Assembly (NCBI GenBank): GCA_002305795.1
Contig: DBRF01000017.1
Coordinates: 37,587-101,586 of the forward strand
DNA: 64,000 nt
Source of the DNA: Ruminococcaceae bacterium UBA1375
Lineage (GTDB): Bacteria > Bacillota > Clostridia > Oscillospirales > Ruminococcaceae
Reading direction: 5' to 3'
Part shown: in pieces, positions 9,473-18,218 of the stretch
How the letters are laid out: each line of letters begins with the position of its first letter
Numbering within the stretch: position 1 is the first letter of the stretch
Notes under the pieces: generated by a model
The model's input: the letters and a program-made list of their open reading frames with translations, nothing else
Told to the model about the DNA's origin: nothing
Database searches by the model: none
Program-made: the position numbers and the translations under genes

Positions 9473-10393
9473 TCACACCTCCAATTCCTTTTCCGCTTCC
9501 CCGCTCAATGCGTAGAAAACGTGCTCTTGATATTTCATTTCCTGATACAGGGAGAGATCCGATTTCTGTTTTGCCTCTTCCAGAGTCAAACCCTGCTGAG
9601 CGGCAGCCTGTTTTAAGACTTCCAGATACTCCTCCTGGGTAACCTGGTAGCTGTCCTTTTCACAAAGGTAACGGTACAGCAAAAAGGGACGGAAACGAGG
9701 CTCCTGTTCCTTGGCCAGATTTTCGATGGCCTGTTCATCGGTGAGGATGTCAAAGCCCTCTTCCGGGATGCGGGGGTCAATTCCCCCGGCCAGCAGAGAC
9801 TGAAACATCATTCTTCCCCGAAGCAGACACCACTCCCTGCATTCCTGCTGATCGATGTAAAATTCACTGCGGTCGGCGGTTTCCTTCATCCAGAATCCCA
9901 CAATGCCGAATGCGGCTTTTTGACGGCGTTCCGGATCGTGCTGCTGGTGATACCAGCGGAAAAAGTCCTCCACCGTTTCCACACCGGGAATGTTCAAAAT
10001 CCACATCAGCTCCGGGCCGATTTCAGGTTCCACCCGGCGCAGGGCTTCCAGCACCTTCAGCTCCATCTCTGCACAGCCCAAAGTGCAGGAGAAACAATCC
10101 CCTGCCTTTTTGCCCAGTACGGCAGCTTCGGCTTGTTCCGCTCCCGGCAGCTTCCGGCCGGGATAAAGCAACACAGTTCTTCCCTGCCAGTCAGGATCGG
10201 AGCAGCGGACACATTGGCAGCGCACCGAATCTTCGGCCCGGATTTCATTTTCCACCGGTTGATCGGAAGCGTGGTCTCCTGCTAAAGAATGCAGTTCTTT
10301 TTCAATTTCCTCCGCAGGGATCTTCCACCGGCGCAATTCCTCCGGAATGGTCAGGGTTTGATAGTTAAAACAACAAGTGAGTTTTGAATTCAT
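9473..10393 (-). CDS. Trigger-factor-like protein (FKBP-like plus C-terminal chaperone region)
   Basis: 306 residues. Residues about 55-125 resemble the FKBP-type peptidyl-prolyl isomerase insert of trigger factor. About 130-300 is a helical region ending in an EEYLEVLKQAAAQQGLTLEE-type segment seen in trigger factor/SurA-type chaperones. The N-terminal ribosome-binding domain is missing, so it is not the housekeeping trigger factor. Several cysteines (CCFNY, CQCVRC, CTLGC) are unusual and could be redox or metal sites. It sits between an ABC exporter pair and thioredoxin/FTR genes, consistent with folding of exported or redox-sensitive proteins. Assignment is by pattern only. Confidence 0.45.
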   Translation of the reverse strand: MNSKLTCCFNYQTLTIPEELRRWKIPAEEIEKELHSLAGDHASDQPVENEIRAEDSVRCQCVRCSDPDWQGRTVLLYPGRKLPGAEQAEAAVLGKKAGDCFSCTLGCAEMELKVLEALRRVEPEIGPELMWILNIPGVETVEDFFRWYHQQHDPERRQKAAFGIVGFWMKETADRSEFYIDQQECREWCLLRGRMMFQSLLAGGIDPRIPEEGFDILTDEQAIENLAKEQEPRFRPFLLYRYLCEKDSYQVTQEEYLEVLKQAAAQQGLTLEEAKQKSDLSLYQEMKYQEHVFYALSGEAEKELEV

Positions 10394-10419
10394 AGAAAAG
10401 CCCTCGTTTTCTCAGCCGG

Positions 10420-12132
10420 TCAGGACGCTTTTTCGCCTTTCCGTGCAAAAGTCTGATAATATTCGCTTCGCTCCATCAGCTCCTGAGGAGTGCCGCAGTC
10501 CTCAATCTGTCCGCCCCGCATGACAATCACCTGGTCGGCAAACTGGGTGGCAGAATAATTGTGGGCGATGAGAACCGTGGTGCGGCCCTTCATCAGGTTT
10601 TGCAGCGCCGCCGTTACCAGCTGTTCGCTCTTGACATCCAGGTTGCTGGTGGCTTCATCCAACAGCAGGTAATCGGGATTACGCATCATAGCACGGGCGA
10701 TAACGATACATTGCTGCTGCCCGCCGGAGAAGTTGCTTCCTCCGGGTCCCACCTGGGCGTCAAAGCCGCCGGGGGTTTCCATAATGAAGTCGTAGGCATT
10801 GGCCATCTTGGCCACCTTCACCAATTCTTCCTCGGACACCTTGCGTTCCACCCCATACAGGATATTTTCCCGAACGGTGCCGGAAAGAAGAGGCTTATCC
10901 TGGGCAACAATGGCAAAGCTCTTACGCCAGGAAGGAAGGCTGAATTCTTCAATGTCGGTGTCCCCAAACCGGATAGCGCCGCTATCCGGCTCATACATCC
11001 GCTCCAACAGCTTAAATAAGGTGGTTTTCCCTGCGCCGTTGGTGCCGATGATAGCGGTTACCTTGCCTTTGGGAATGGTCACGGTGAGATCCTTCAGCAC
11101 CGGCTGGGTGCCGTAGGAGAAATTCACATGATCCACATGAATGTCCGCGTCCTCCACATCCATTTCATGGCCTTCCGACTTTTCGTTAGGCAGTTCCAAC
11201 ACAGTGCCGATTTTCTGCATCACACCGGCATTTTGAGCCAGGGTAGAAAAGTAGGTAAACAAGCCCACTACCCGCACCGACAACAAGCTGGACAGAGAAT
11301 AGAACCCAATGAGTTTACCGATGCTCATTTCTCCGGTGGTGACCAGATAGCCGCCGTAGCCAAAGGCAATGACAATGCTGATACAGCCGATCAGTTCCAT
11401 TCCGGCATACTGCACCATAGCAGTTAAACTCAGTTTAATGTCGGCGTTGCACTGTTTGCGGAACAGGTGATCCGCCTTTTTGTTTTCCTCTTCCTGGGTG
11501 GAGAAGGACTTAATCAGCCGCATCCCGGTCACCCGTTCTGCCAGATAGCTCATGGTTTTGGCCAACCGGTTTCTGGTTTCCGCCCCGGTGCGGTAGGTGA
11601 GCCAGCCGTACAGCAAGGCCACCCCTACCATCAGGGGGATAATCCCCAAGCTCACAAAAGCCATGGAAGGCTGATAGTTGTAAAGCTGTAAAAAGGCTAC
11701 AATACCGGCATAAATGGTGGTGCCGATACCGATGAGCACCTGGAAAAAGTAGCAGGCACTGTCGGCGTCGGTGGTGATACGGGTCACCAAGCCGTTGGCA
11801 CTGTCCCCATCGTAAAACCGGGTGGGCAGCCGCATCATTTTATTCCACATCCGCAGCCGGACGCCCAGATTGATCTTCTGGTAAGCCAAACCGGAAATAT
11901 AGGTGGTTGCAATGGTCAGTATCCCGGAAAGGACGATATAAACGATATACCGAACCAACAGGTCGGTGTTCACGGAATTTTGGGTGCCGTCAATGATGGA
12001 GGCGGTCAGGGTCACCGATTCCACTTCCACATTGGTATTGATTACCGAAAGGGCCACAAAGATCAAAAGGAGGATCCAGGGCATTTTCACCCCTTTGAAA
12101 ACCTTGGTATACCGCCAAATGGCTTTCAGCAT
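10420..12132 (-). CDS. ABC exporter half-transporter, second of a pair
   Basis: 570 residues: six-helix type-IV exporter membrane domain (about 1-310) fused to an ATPase domain. Walker A GTNGAGKT (363-370), signature FSGGQQQ (468-474), Walker B YLLLDEATS (about 487-495) with an intact catalytic Glu, and H-loop His524. The start overlaps the end of the upstream half-transporter by seven bases, so the two probably form a heterodimer. Unlike classic multidrug pairs it lies in one run with two repeat-domain surface proteins, so it could export a peptide or envelope substrate. The substrate cannot be read from sequence. Confidence 0.88.
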   Translation of the reverse strand: MLKAIWRYTKVFKGVKMPWILLLIFVALSVINTNVEVESVTLTASIIDGTQNSVNTDLLVRYIVYIVLSGILTIATTYISGLAYQKINLGVRLRMWNKMMRLPTRFYDGDSANGLVTRITTDADSACYFFQVLIGIGTTIYAGIVAFLQLYNYQPSMAFVSLGIIPLMVGVALLYGWLTYRTGAETRNRLAKTMSYLAERVTGMRLIKSFSTQEEENKKADHLFRKQCNADIKLSLTAMVQYAGMELIGCISIVIAFGYGGYLVTTGEMSIGKLIGFYSLSSLLSVRVVGLFTYFSTLAQNAGVMQKIGTVLELPNEKSEGHEMDVEDADIHVDHVNFSYGTQPVLKDLTVTIPKGKVTAIIGTNGAGKTTLFKLLERMYEPDSGAIRFGDTDIEEFSLPSWRKSFAIVAQDKPLLSGTVRENILYGVERKVSEEELVKVAKMANAYDFIMETPGGFDAQVGPGGSNFSGGQQQCIVIARAMMRNPDYLLLDEATSNLDVKSEQLVTAALQNLMKGRTTVLIAHNYSATQFADQVIVMRGGQIEDCGTPQELMERSEYYQTFARKGEKAS

Positions 12133-13877
12133 GCCGCTTCCTCCTCTCCTTGTTTTTGAGTTGCCACCAATTCTTGGAACAAAGGACAGGTTTGGTTCAA
12201 TTCTTCATAGGTCCCGCAGCCGGCTACAGCGCCTCCGCTGAGCACCACAATCTGGTCTGCTTGTTCCATCATGGACAAATCGTGGGTCACGATCACTTTC
12301 GTTTTCCCTTGGAAAAGCTGATAAATGGTGTCCTGCACCGATTTTGCCGCTACCGCATCCAGGGCGGAAGTGGGTTCATCCAGCAGCAGGATCTCCCCGT
12401 TTCGTAAAAATTCCCGGGTCAGCACCAGCCGCTGCCGCTGTCCGCCGGACAAAGAACTGCCGTTGGCGGCTATCATGGTATCCAAGCCGTCATCCCAGGC
12501 CTGGATCGTATCGTAGAAGCCGGACTGTTTGGCGGCTTCCAAGATTTCCTGATCGCTGACCTGGCGGTGGATGCCGTAGGTCAAAGCTTCCCGCAGCGTT
12601 CCGCTGAAAATATCCGCTCCCTGCTGGGCATACCCAAACCGCTTGCGCAGTTCCTTGGGGGTCACGTCGCTGACAGACACCCCGCCCACACGAACTTCGC
12701 CGCTATCGGGTTGGTAGAACCGCTCGATCAGGCTGATGGAGGTGGTTTTACCGCTGCCGCAAAGGCCTACAATGGCGGTGGCGGAACCAGCGGGAATGGT
12801 GAAGGAAACATCGTCCAATGCCTTTTTATCCCCGTAGGAGAAGGACACATGATCGAACACAATATCCTCGCCTTGAGGAAGGGCCTTGCTTTCCCCTTCT
12901 TCTTCCACCGGCGCCACGTTCAGGTGAGCGGCACGGGCCAGGGTACCCTGGATGGTTTTCAGATCAGTCCAATAACTGATTAAGGTGTCGAAGTTGTTGG
13001 AAATGGTGGCGGAGTACATGAAAAAGGCCACCCATTCCTGCATGGTAATCATGCCTTGATTTAGCAGCAGCACGCCGAACACCATAACGATCATGTTTTG
13101 CAGCAAACCGATCAAGGTGGACAAGGCGGAGATGCCGCATTCCAGCTTGGTTACCCGCATATTGGCTTGGAACAGTTCTTTGGCAACCGCTTCCCCGTTT
13201 TTCAGCTCCTGTTCTTCGCTGGTATAGGTCTTGATTAAGCTGAGATTCCGCACCCGTTCTGCCAGGTAAGCGGTGAGTCCGCCGATCCGCTGGTACAATC
13301 CGTTTTGGGTCCGGAAGCGGCAGCGGCCGATGAAGATCATATAGGCCACCTTTACCGGCAGCAGCAACAGCAAGGCCAGCATCAGCCAGACATTGTAGCT
13401 GGAAACGGTGGACAACGCCCGCACCACATAGTAGATGGCAGGGATGATCCCAACAATGTACTGCACCAACTGCTTCATGGCTTCGGAAGCATCGTTGGTC
13501 ACGGTACTCATCAGGTTGGAAGGATTGTTTTCAAAGTAGTAATCCATGCGGATATTCAACATCCGCTTCCACAAGGTCCGCCTGGCATTTCGGGCCGCAA
13601 AATGCTGGGCGGGACAGCGCAAGGCGGTATCGGCGCAAAGCACAATGGTATAGGCCACATAAAACCAGATGGCGTCAATGAGTACCTGTGGATCCAAACT
13701 TCCGCTGAGCAGCCCTGCCGTGGTGGTGGGAAGAAGAAGGTTGACTTCGCTGTAAGCCATATTGCAGAGGAAAGCCACTAAAATCCAAATCCAGGGCATC
13801 CGTACCGATTTCAGCAGCTGCCAAAACTCTTTCCAGTTGGCTGCCTTTTCCTTCCCTTTCTTTTTTCGTGGTTTCAC
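12126..13877 (-). CDS. ABC exporter half-transporter, first of a pair
   Basis: 583 residues, with a basic N-terminus followed by the exporter membrane domain (about 25-320) and ATPase domain. Walker A GLCGSGKT (371-378), signature LSGGQRQ (476-482), Walker B ILLLDEP (496-502). It begins with GTG behind a GGGGTG ribosome site. It partners the next gene, with which it overlaps by seven bases, and starts 52 bases after the repeat-domain lipoprotein gene. Both ATPase sites of the pair look canonical. Confidence 0.88.
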   Translation of the reverse strand: MKPRKKKGKEKAANWKEFWQLLKSVRMPWIWILVAFLCNMAYSEVNLLLPTTTAGLLSGSLDPQVLIDAIWFYVAYTIVLCADTALRCPAQHFAARNARRTLWKRMLNIRMDYYFENNPSNLMSTVTNDASEAMKQLVQYIVGIIPAIYYVVRALSTVSSYNVWLMLALLLLLPVKVAYMIFIGRCRFRTQNGLYQRIGGLTAYLAERVRNLSLIKTYTSEEQELKNGEAVAKELFQANMRVTKLECGISALSTLIGLLQNMIVMVFGVLLLNQGMITMQEWVAFFMYSATISNNFDTLISYWTDLKTIQGTLARAAHLNVAPVEEEGESKALPQGEDIVFDHVSFSYGDKKALDDVSFTIPAGSATAIVGLCGSGKTTSISLIERFYQPDSGEVRVGGVSVSDVTPKELRKRFGYAQQGADIFSGTLREALTYGIHRQVSDQEILEAAKQSGFYDTIQAWDDGLDTMIAANGSSLSGGQRQRLVLTREFLRNGEILLLDEPTSALDAVAAKSVQDTIYQLFQGKTKVIVTHDLSMMEQADQIVVLSGGAVAGCGTYEELNQTCPLFQELVATQKQGEEEAAC

Positions 13878-13929
13878 TTCAGCACCCCGCAGTTTTTAAT
13901 TGTTACATCTTAGAATTGGGGGCTATCAC

Positions 13930-14523
13930 TTACGGCTGATATTCCACCAACCCATTGTAGCTGGCCATCCAATCCAGATAATCCTGGGCAGAGGTGCCGG
14001 AGAACATTCCCATGCCGGAATAGGTGGCCACCATGGCCTGAATCATATCCGTATCGGAATAGATGTAAATCACATTGCCCTCCTGGGTCAAGGTCTGACC
14101 TTGGGACTGGTAAAAGTCCAGCAGGCTGGTGGCGGCAGCTTCATCAGCAGCCACAATCACCTGGTATTCGCCTACAGCCTGTCCGTCCTTGGCGTAAAGG
14201 ATTTCGTACATGGCCTGGGCGTTGTAGCCGGACATCTGCATATTGTTGATTAAGGTAGAGCCGGTGCTTCCCTGGTAAACATACCGGGTGTCATAATCCA
14301 ATCCTTCCGGATCGGAGATGGAAAAGCTGTCGGTGATCTGAATGGCGGTTCCTTCCGCTACACCGCTGTTATCAGAAGGAGTGCTTTCCTCCCCGCTTTC
14401 CTGGGCGGAAGAAGCGGAAGAAGCAGTGGAGGTGGTGGAAGCTGGACTACTGCTGCAAGCGGCAAAAGCAGTCATCATGACAGCGGCCAAAAGCAGGATC
14501 ATGGTTCTTTTCAAGTGTTTCAT
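13930..14523 (-). CDS. Lipoprotein with one copy of the DPEGLD repeat domain
   Basis: 197 residues. The signal peptide ends in the lipobox AFAAC (Cys23), followed by a Ser/Thr/Glu-rich linker (24-60) that would hold the domain off the membrane. Residues about 62-195 form one copy of the roughly 130-residue domain found four times in the adjacent 748-residue protein. Its hallmarks are DPEGLDYDTRYV near the start, YEILYAKDG and GEYQ in the middle, and a C-terminal run ending in a tyrosine-rich segment. I do not recognise the domain. The shared domain and the 27-base gap to the upstream gene suggest the two surface proteins work together. Confidence 0.75.
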   Translation of the reverse strand: MKHLKRTMILLLAAVMMTAFAACSSSPASTTSTASSASSAQESGEESTPSDNSGVAEGTAIQITDSFSISDPEGLDYDTRYVYQGSTGSTLINNMQMSGYNAQAMYEILYAKDGQAVGEYQVIVAADEAAATSLLDFYQSQGQTLTQEGNVIYIYSDTDMIQAMVATYSGMGMFSGTSAQDYLDWMASYNGLVEYQP

Positions 14524-14550
14524 ACAATCTACTCCTTTAGGTTTGGGAAA

Positions 14551-16797
14551 TTAGTTTTCCCCGGATTCATCTTCTTTGAAACAAGGGGTGACGGCGGCAG
14601 TGGAAATTTCTACCGTCTCCGGGACAGGAATGGTATCTTCGGTCAAGGTCATGCCGTAGGGAACGTACATAGCTTTGTAATAGGCTTCCACCGTAGCTTC
14701 CGACATCATGCCGTACTGCACATACAGGTCCATGGTCTGCTGGACGTACTCTCCGCTGTTGAAAACTACAACTACATTATCTTTGCTGAGAGAGATGTCG
14801 TAAAATCCGCTCAATTTCTCTGCCAAAGCCGCCGCACTGGCGTCATCCGCCATGACGTAGCATTGATACTCGCCCAAAGGTGCAGTCTCTTTGGCGTAGA
14901 GGATCACATAGAATTCCTCTGCCCCATTCTGCACCGCAAAGGGATTGCTGGAATCTCCGTACAGCACATACCTGGCGTCGTAGTCCAGCCCTTCCGGGTC
15001 GGTAAACACATAGCTGTCGCCCAAATGAATGCCTTCCGGTTCCTGAGGAGCTTCCGGATACACCGTATCTTCAGTCAAAGTCATGCCGTAGGGCATGTAC
15101 ATGGCACTGTAGTAGGCTTCCACCGTAGCTTCCGACATCATGCCAAGCTGCACATACAGGTCTATGGTCTGCTGGACGTACTCTCCGCTATTGAAAACTA
15201 CTACTACGTTATCCTCGCTGAGAGAGGTGTCGTAAAATCCGCTCAATTTCTCTGCCAAAGCCGCCGCACTGGCGTTATCCCCCATGACGTAGCACTGATA
15301 CTCGCCCAAAGGTGCGGTTTCTTTGGCATAGAGGATCACATAAAATTCCTCTGCCCCGTTCTGCACTGCAAAGGGGTTAGAAGAGTCTCCGTACAGCACA
15401 TACCGGGCGTCGTAGTCCAGCCCTTCCGGGTCGGTAAACACATAGCTATCGCCCAGCTGGATGCCTTCCGTGGACACCGGAGGTTTGTCCTCCCCGCCGG
15501 GATTGGGCTCTTCCGTGTCGCCCCCCGGGGCAGGATCCACCGGGGGTTCCGGAGCAGGCGATTCCGGAATGGTAGTGCCTTGATAGGGCACCATGCCTTC
15601 ATTGGCCATCATGTACTGAAGGTAAGCGGTAGGAGTGGCTTCGCTCATGCCGCCAAACTGAACGTAATACCCCATCATCTGTTCCAGCACTGCCTGGTCG
15701 CTGTAGAGTACCACTACGTCCTGATAACAGGAAGCGTTGTACAGCTGCGCCATCTGCTGGGCGCTGGCTTCATCTGCCCCACGATAACACCGATATTCCG
15801 CTACCGCCCGGCCATCCTTTACATACAGGATTTCATACATCTCCGCCACATGGCAGCCCTGCTGGTTGACAATGGTCACGGCACTGGAGTTGCTGCCGCC
15901 GTACAAGACATAGCGAGCATCAAAATCCAATCCTTCCGGGTCGGTAAAGGTGTAAGAATCGCTGATCTTCAAAGAAAACGGCTCATCCATGGTGCCTACC
16001 GGCTCCAAGGGGAGGGTGGGATTGACAGCGCCGCCGGAAACCGTCCCCCCAAGACCAGCAGACTGGGTACCGGTGGTTCCGGAAGAAGACACCGGCACCG
16101 AAGCGGAACCGTGATAGGTGCTCATACCCCGGAAGAAAAAGCCCATTCCCAGATAAGCTTCTGCTGTGGGAGCGGAAATTGCATTCTGGTTGTAGTAAAA
16201 TTCAATGTAGGTTTCCTGGACGTAATCCCCATCGTTAACAATGAACACCACATCGCCGTGACGTTCGCAATGGCTATTTTCGCCGTAATAATACTGGCTC
16301 AAGTAATTGTAAGCGCCAATGGCATCCGCCTCGCTGTCCATCACATAACATTGGTACTCACCGGTACATTTGCCCTGGTAGGTGTACAAAATCTCATAGA
16401 CGCCTTCTACCGAATACCCTTGGTTGCTCAAGCCGCGGGCCATGTTGCAGCTGCTGTCCCCATACAGTACATAGCGGGTATCAAAACGGATATCTGCCGG
16501 ATCGGTAAAGGTGTACAGCCGGCTCATGGGGATGCTGTAGCTTTCCTCCCTGCCGGTGCCGGTAATGGCTTCTCCGGTATCCTGAGAGGTGGGCTCCAAG
16601 GGAGTTTCCTCTTCCTGCTGCTCCGTTTCTTCGGGATTCTGCAGCATTTCCCCGTCGGAAACGCCGCTGGTAGTCAGCCCGGTTTCTTCCTGGGGAGAAG
16701 ACGGACGATTCAGCAACACAATGCACAGCACCACTGCAACGATTACGATTACTGCAGCGGCAGCGCAAAGGATGGCGATCTTTTTCTTCTTTTCCAT
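14551..16797 (-). CDS. Membrane-anchored protein with four DPEGLD repeat domains
   Basis: 748 residues. A basic N-terminus and one transmembrane helix (8-29) anchor it, then a Glu/Thr/Pro-rich linker. Four domains follow at about 93-228, 276-405, 446-580 and 590-722. Each opens with (F/T)TDP..LD.D.RYVLYG, contains Y.ILY and GEY.CYV, then a hydrophobic VVV(V/L) strand and MSEAT..AY. The linkers between domains 2 and 3 are Pro/Gly/Glu-rich. Domains 3 and 4 are nearly identical in protein and DNA, which points to recent duplication. No catalytic motif is evident; a binding or sensing role outside the cell is inference. First gene of a seven-gene minus-strand run. Confidence 0.75.
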   Translation of the reverse strand: MEKKKKIAILCAAAAVIVIVAVVLCIVLLNRPSSPQEETGLTTSGVSDGEMLQNPEETEQQEEETPLEPTSQDTGEAITGTGREESYSIPMSRLYTFTDPADIRFDTRYVLYGDSSCNMARGLSNQGYSVEGVYEILYTYQGKCTGEYQCYVMDSEADAIGAYNYLSQYYYGENSHCERHGDVVFIVNDGDYVQETYIEFYYNQNAISAPTAEAYLGMGFFFRGMSTYHGSASVPVSSSGTTGTQSAGLGGTVSGGAVNPTLPLEPVGTMDEPFSLKISDSYTFTDPEGLDFDARYVLYGGSNSSAVTIVNQQGCHVAEMYEILYVKDGRAVAEYRCYRGADEASAQQMAQLYNASCYQDVVVLYSDQAVLEQMMGYYVQFGGMSEATPTAYLQYMMANEGMVPYQGTTIPESPAPEPPVDPAPGGDTEEPNPGGEDKPPVSTEGIQLGDSYVFTDPEGLDYDARYVLYGDSSNPFAVQNGAEEFYVILYAKETAPLGEYQCYVMGDNASAAALAEKLSGFYDTSLSEDNVVVVFNSGEYVQQTIDLYVQLGMMSEATVEAYYSAMYMPYGMTLTEDTVYPEAPQEPEGIHLGDSYVFTDPEGLDYDARYVLYGDSSNPFAVQNGAEEFYVILYAKETAPLGEYQCYVMADDASAAALAEKLSGFYDISLSKDNVVVVFNSGEYVQQTMDLYVQYGMMSEATVEAYYKAMYVPYGMTLTEDTIPVPETVEISTAAVTPCFKEDESGEN
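14640..15030. repeat. Direct repeat copy 1 (domain 4 of the repeat protein)
   Basis: Nearly identical to 15072-15462 at a fixed offset of 432 bp (144 codons). The two differ by scattered substitutions and no frame change. Boundaries are approximate. Confidence 0.8.
15072..15462. repeat. Direct repeat copy 2 (domain 3 of the repeat protein)
   Basis: Partner of the copy 432 bp to the left. Together they make a tandem in-frame duplication that could expand or contract by recombination. Confidence 0.8.
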
Positions 16798-16846
16798 GCA
16801 ATCACGCTCCTTATTCCAATGCTCTCATAAAGGCGGCCTCCCTCTC

Positions 16847-16860
16847 TTTAGCGTGCTAAA
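16847..16860. promoter_or_regulatory. Palindrome, possible operator
   Basis: TTTAGC-GT-GCTAAA lies between the repeat-protein start and its promoter, inside the 5' leader. It is a candidate regulator site; the regulator is unknown. The rest of the 300-base intergenic stretch (16798-17098) holds two divergent promoters and no gene. Confidence 0.35.
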
Positions 16861-16892
16861 GCGATAGGCGAAATCCAACCCTAATTTTTTCT

Positions 16893-16921
16893 AGCATACG
16901 ACATTCCATCTTCGGTTGCAA
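16893..16921 (-). promoter_or_regulatory. Promoter of the repeat-protein/ABC gene run
   Basis: On the minus strand TTGCAA, 17-base spacer, TATGCT, about 95 bases upstream of the repeat-protein ATG. Confidence 0.6.
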
Positions 16922-17050
16922 CAGAATTTGTCGAACAGGTACGAATTTATGCCTATCAGGGACAAATTCTTGTGGGAATGAACCGATCTTTTTCAAGTCG
17001 GCTTATTTCCTGTCGGTTAACTTTTTCCACCAAAATCAACTTCTTTTCCA

Positions 17051-17079
17051 TTGCATTTTCACTTCCTCCCCTCTACAAT
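17051..17079 (+). promoter_or_regulatory. Promoter of the XRE/ABC-2 operon
   Basis: TTGCAT, 17-base spacer, TACAAT. The -10 is only 19 bases before the start codon, so the leader is very short but includes AGGAGG. Confidence 0.7.
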
Positions 17080-17098
17080 AAGGGCAGGAGGCGGGAAG

Positions 17099-18217
17099 AT
17101 GAACGAATTGCAGATCGGAGCGGTACTAAGCGAGTGCCGCCACAAACAAAAAGTAACCCAAGAAGAACTGGCGGAATATCTGGGGGTATCCAAAGCGGCG
17201 GTGTCCAAATGGGAAACCGGCGCCTCCTACCCGGATATTACCCTGCTGCCCCGGCTGGCAACTTTCTTTCATTTAAGTTTGGAAGAGCTTTTGGCATACC
17301 GTCCCCAGCTGACGCGGGAAGAAATCCGCACCGAATACCGGCGGCTTTCCGCCGCCTTCTCTTCCCAACCTCTGGAACAGGTACTGGAGCAGTGCCGGCA
17401 GTTGGCAAAAGAATATTACTCCTGTTTCCCGCTGCTGTTCCAACTGGGTTCTTTATATGTCAATCACACCCATTTAGCATCCGGCCCGGAACAGGTCAAA
17501 GAGATGCTGCAACAAGCCATGAAACTCTTTGTCCGAGTAAAGAATCAAAGCCGGGAAATCGGGCTGATTAAACAGGCCCGAAATATGGAAGCGTATTGTC
17601 TGCTGAACTTGGGACACACCAAGCAAGCCCGCTGTCTGTTGGAGCCGTTGGAACTCTCCACTCCCAGTGCGGAATCCCTGCTGGCCAGCGCCTATCACAT
17701 GGAAGGAAACCAGGTCAAGGCCCAAGAGATTTTGCAGGCCGGAATCTTCCAGGATGTGGTGGGGCTAATCAATCTTTTGGCTTCCTATCTCAGCTACAGC
17801 CAAACCGCTGATGAGCTGGAAGAAACCTGGAAGCGGATCCAGCTTTTCATCGACGGGTTCCAGTTAAAATCCCTGCACCCCGGCTTGATTCTGCCCCTAT
17901 ACCCTGCTGCCGCCGTGCAGCACCTGAAATTGGGGCAGCGGGAGCAGGCCCTGGACCGATTGGAAGAATTTACCCAACTGGCCACCTCAGACATCTATCC
18001 GCTGAAACTTCATGGAGACCAATTTTTCACGTTACTGGACCACTGGCTGGAATCCACCCTGGAACTGGGAAACGGCCTGCCCAGAGATGAAGCGGTGATC
18101 CGCAAAAGCATAGCTCAAAGCCTGACGGCCCACCCTGCCTTTGCCTCTCTGGCTCAGGAACCCCGGTTTGCAGGGATGATCGCCCGGCTGAAGGCCAGCC
18201 AAGAAAGGAGTTCTTAA
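17099..18217 (+). CDS. XRE-family regulator with helical repeat domain
   Basis: 372 residues. An N-terminal XRE helix-turn-helix (about 7-62: TQEELAEYLGVSKAAVSKWE) is followed by an all-helical region with a TPR-like pattern (about 90-370), as in many regulators that control the transporter next to them. The ATG at 17099 has AGGAGG eight bases upstream; longer frames would start inside the promoter. The stop is one base before the start of the ABC ATPase gene, so the three genes form an operon. It probably senses a ligand through the C-terminal part and controls the exporter, which is inference. Confidence 0.85.
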   Translation: MNELQIGAVLSECRHKQKVTQEELAEYLGVSKAAVSKWETGASYPDITLLPRLATFFHLSLEELLAYRPQLTREEIRTEYRRLSAAFSSQPLEQVLEQCRQLAKEYYSCFPLLFQLGSLYVNHTHLASGPEQVKEMLQQAMKLFVRVKNQSREIGLIKQARNMEAYCLLNLGHTKQARCLLEPLELSTPSAESLLASAYHMEGNQVKAQEILQAGIFQDVVGLINLLASYLSYSQTADELEETWKRIQLFIDGFQLKSLHPGLILPLYPAAAVQHLKLGQREQALDRLEEFTQLATSDIYPLKLHGDQFFTLLDHWLESTLELGNGLPRDEAVIRKSIAQSLTAHPAFASLAQEPRFAGMIARLKASQERSS

Positions 18218-18218
18218 C

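Noticed and set aside
14515..16830. 771-codon plus-strand open frame with internal repeats
   Set aside because: Antisense to the four-domain repeat protein; its repeats merely mirror that gene's duplication. The minus-strand frame has a promoter, ribosome site and membrane anchor.
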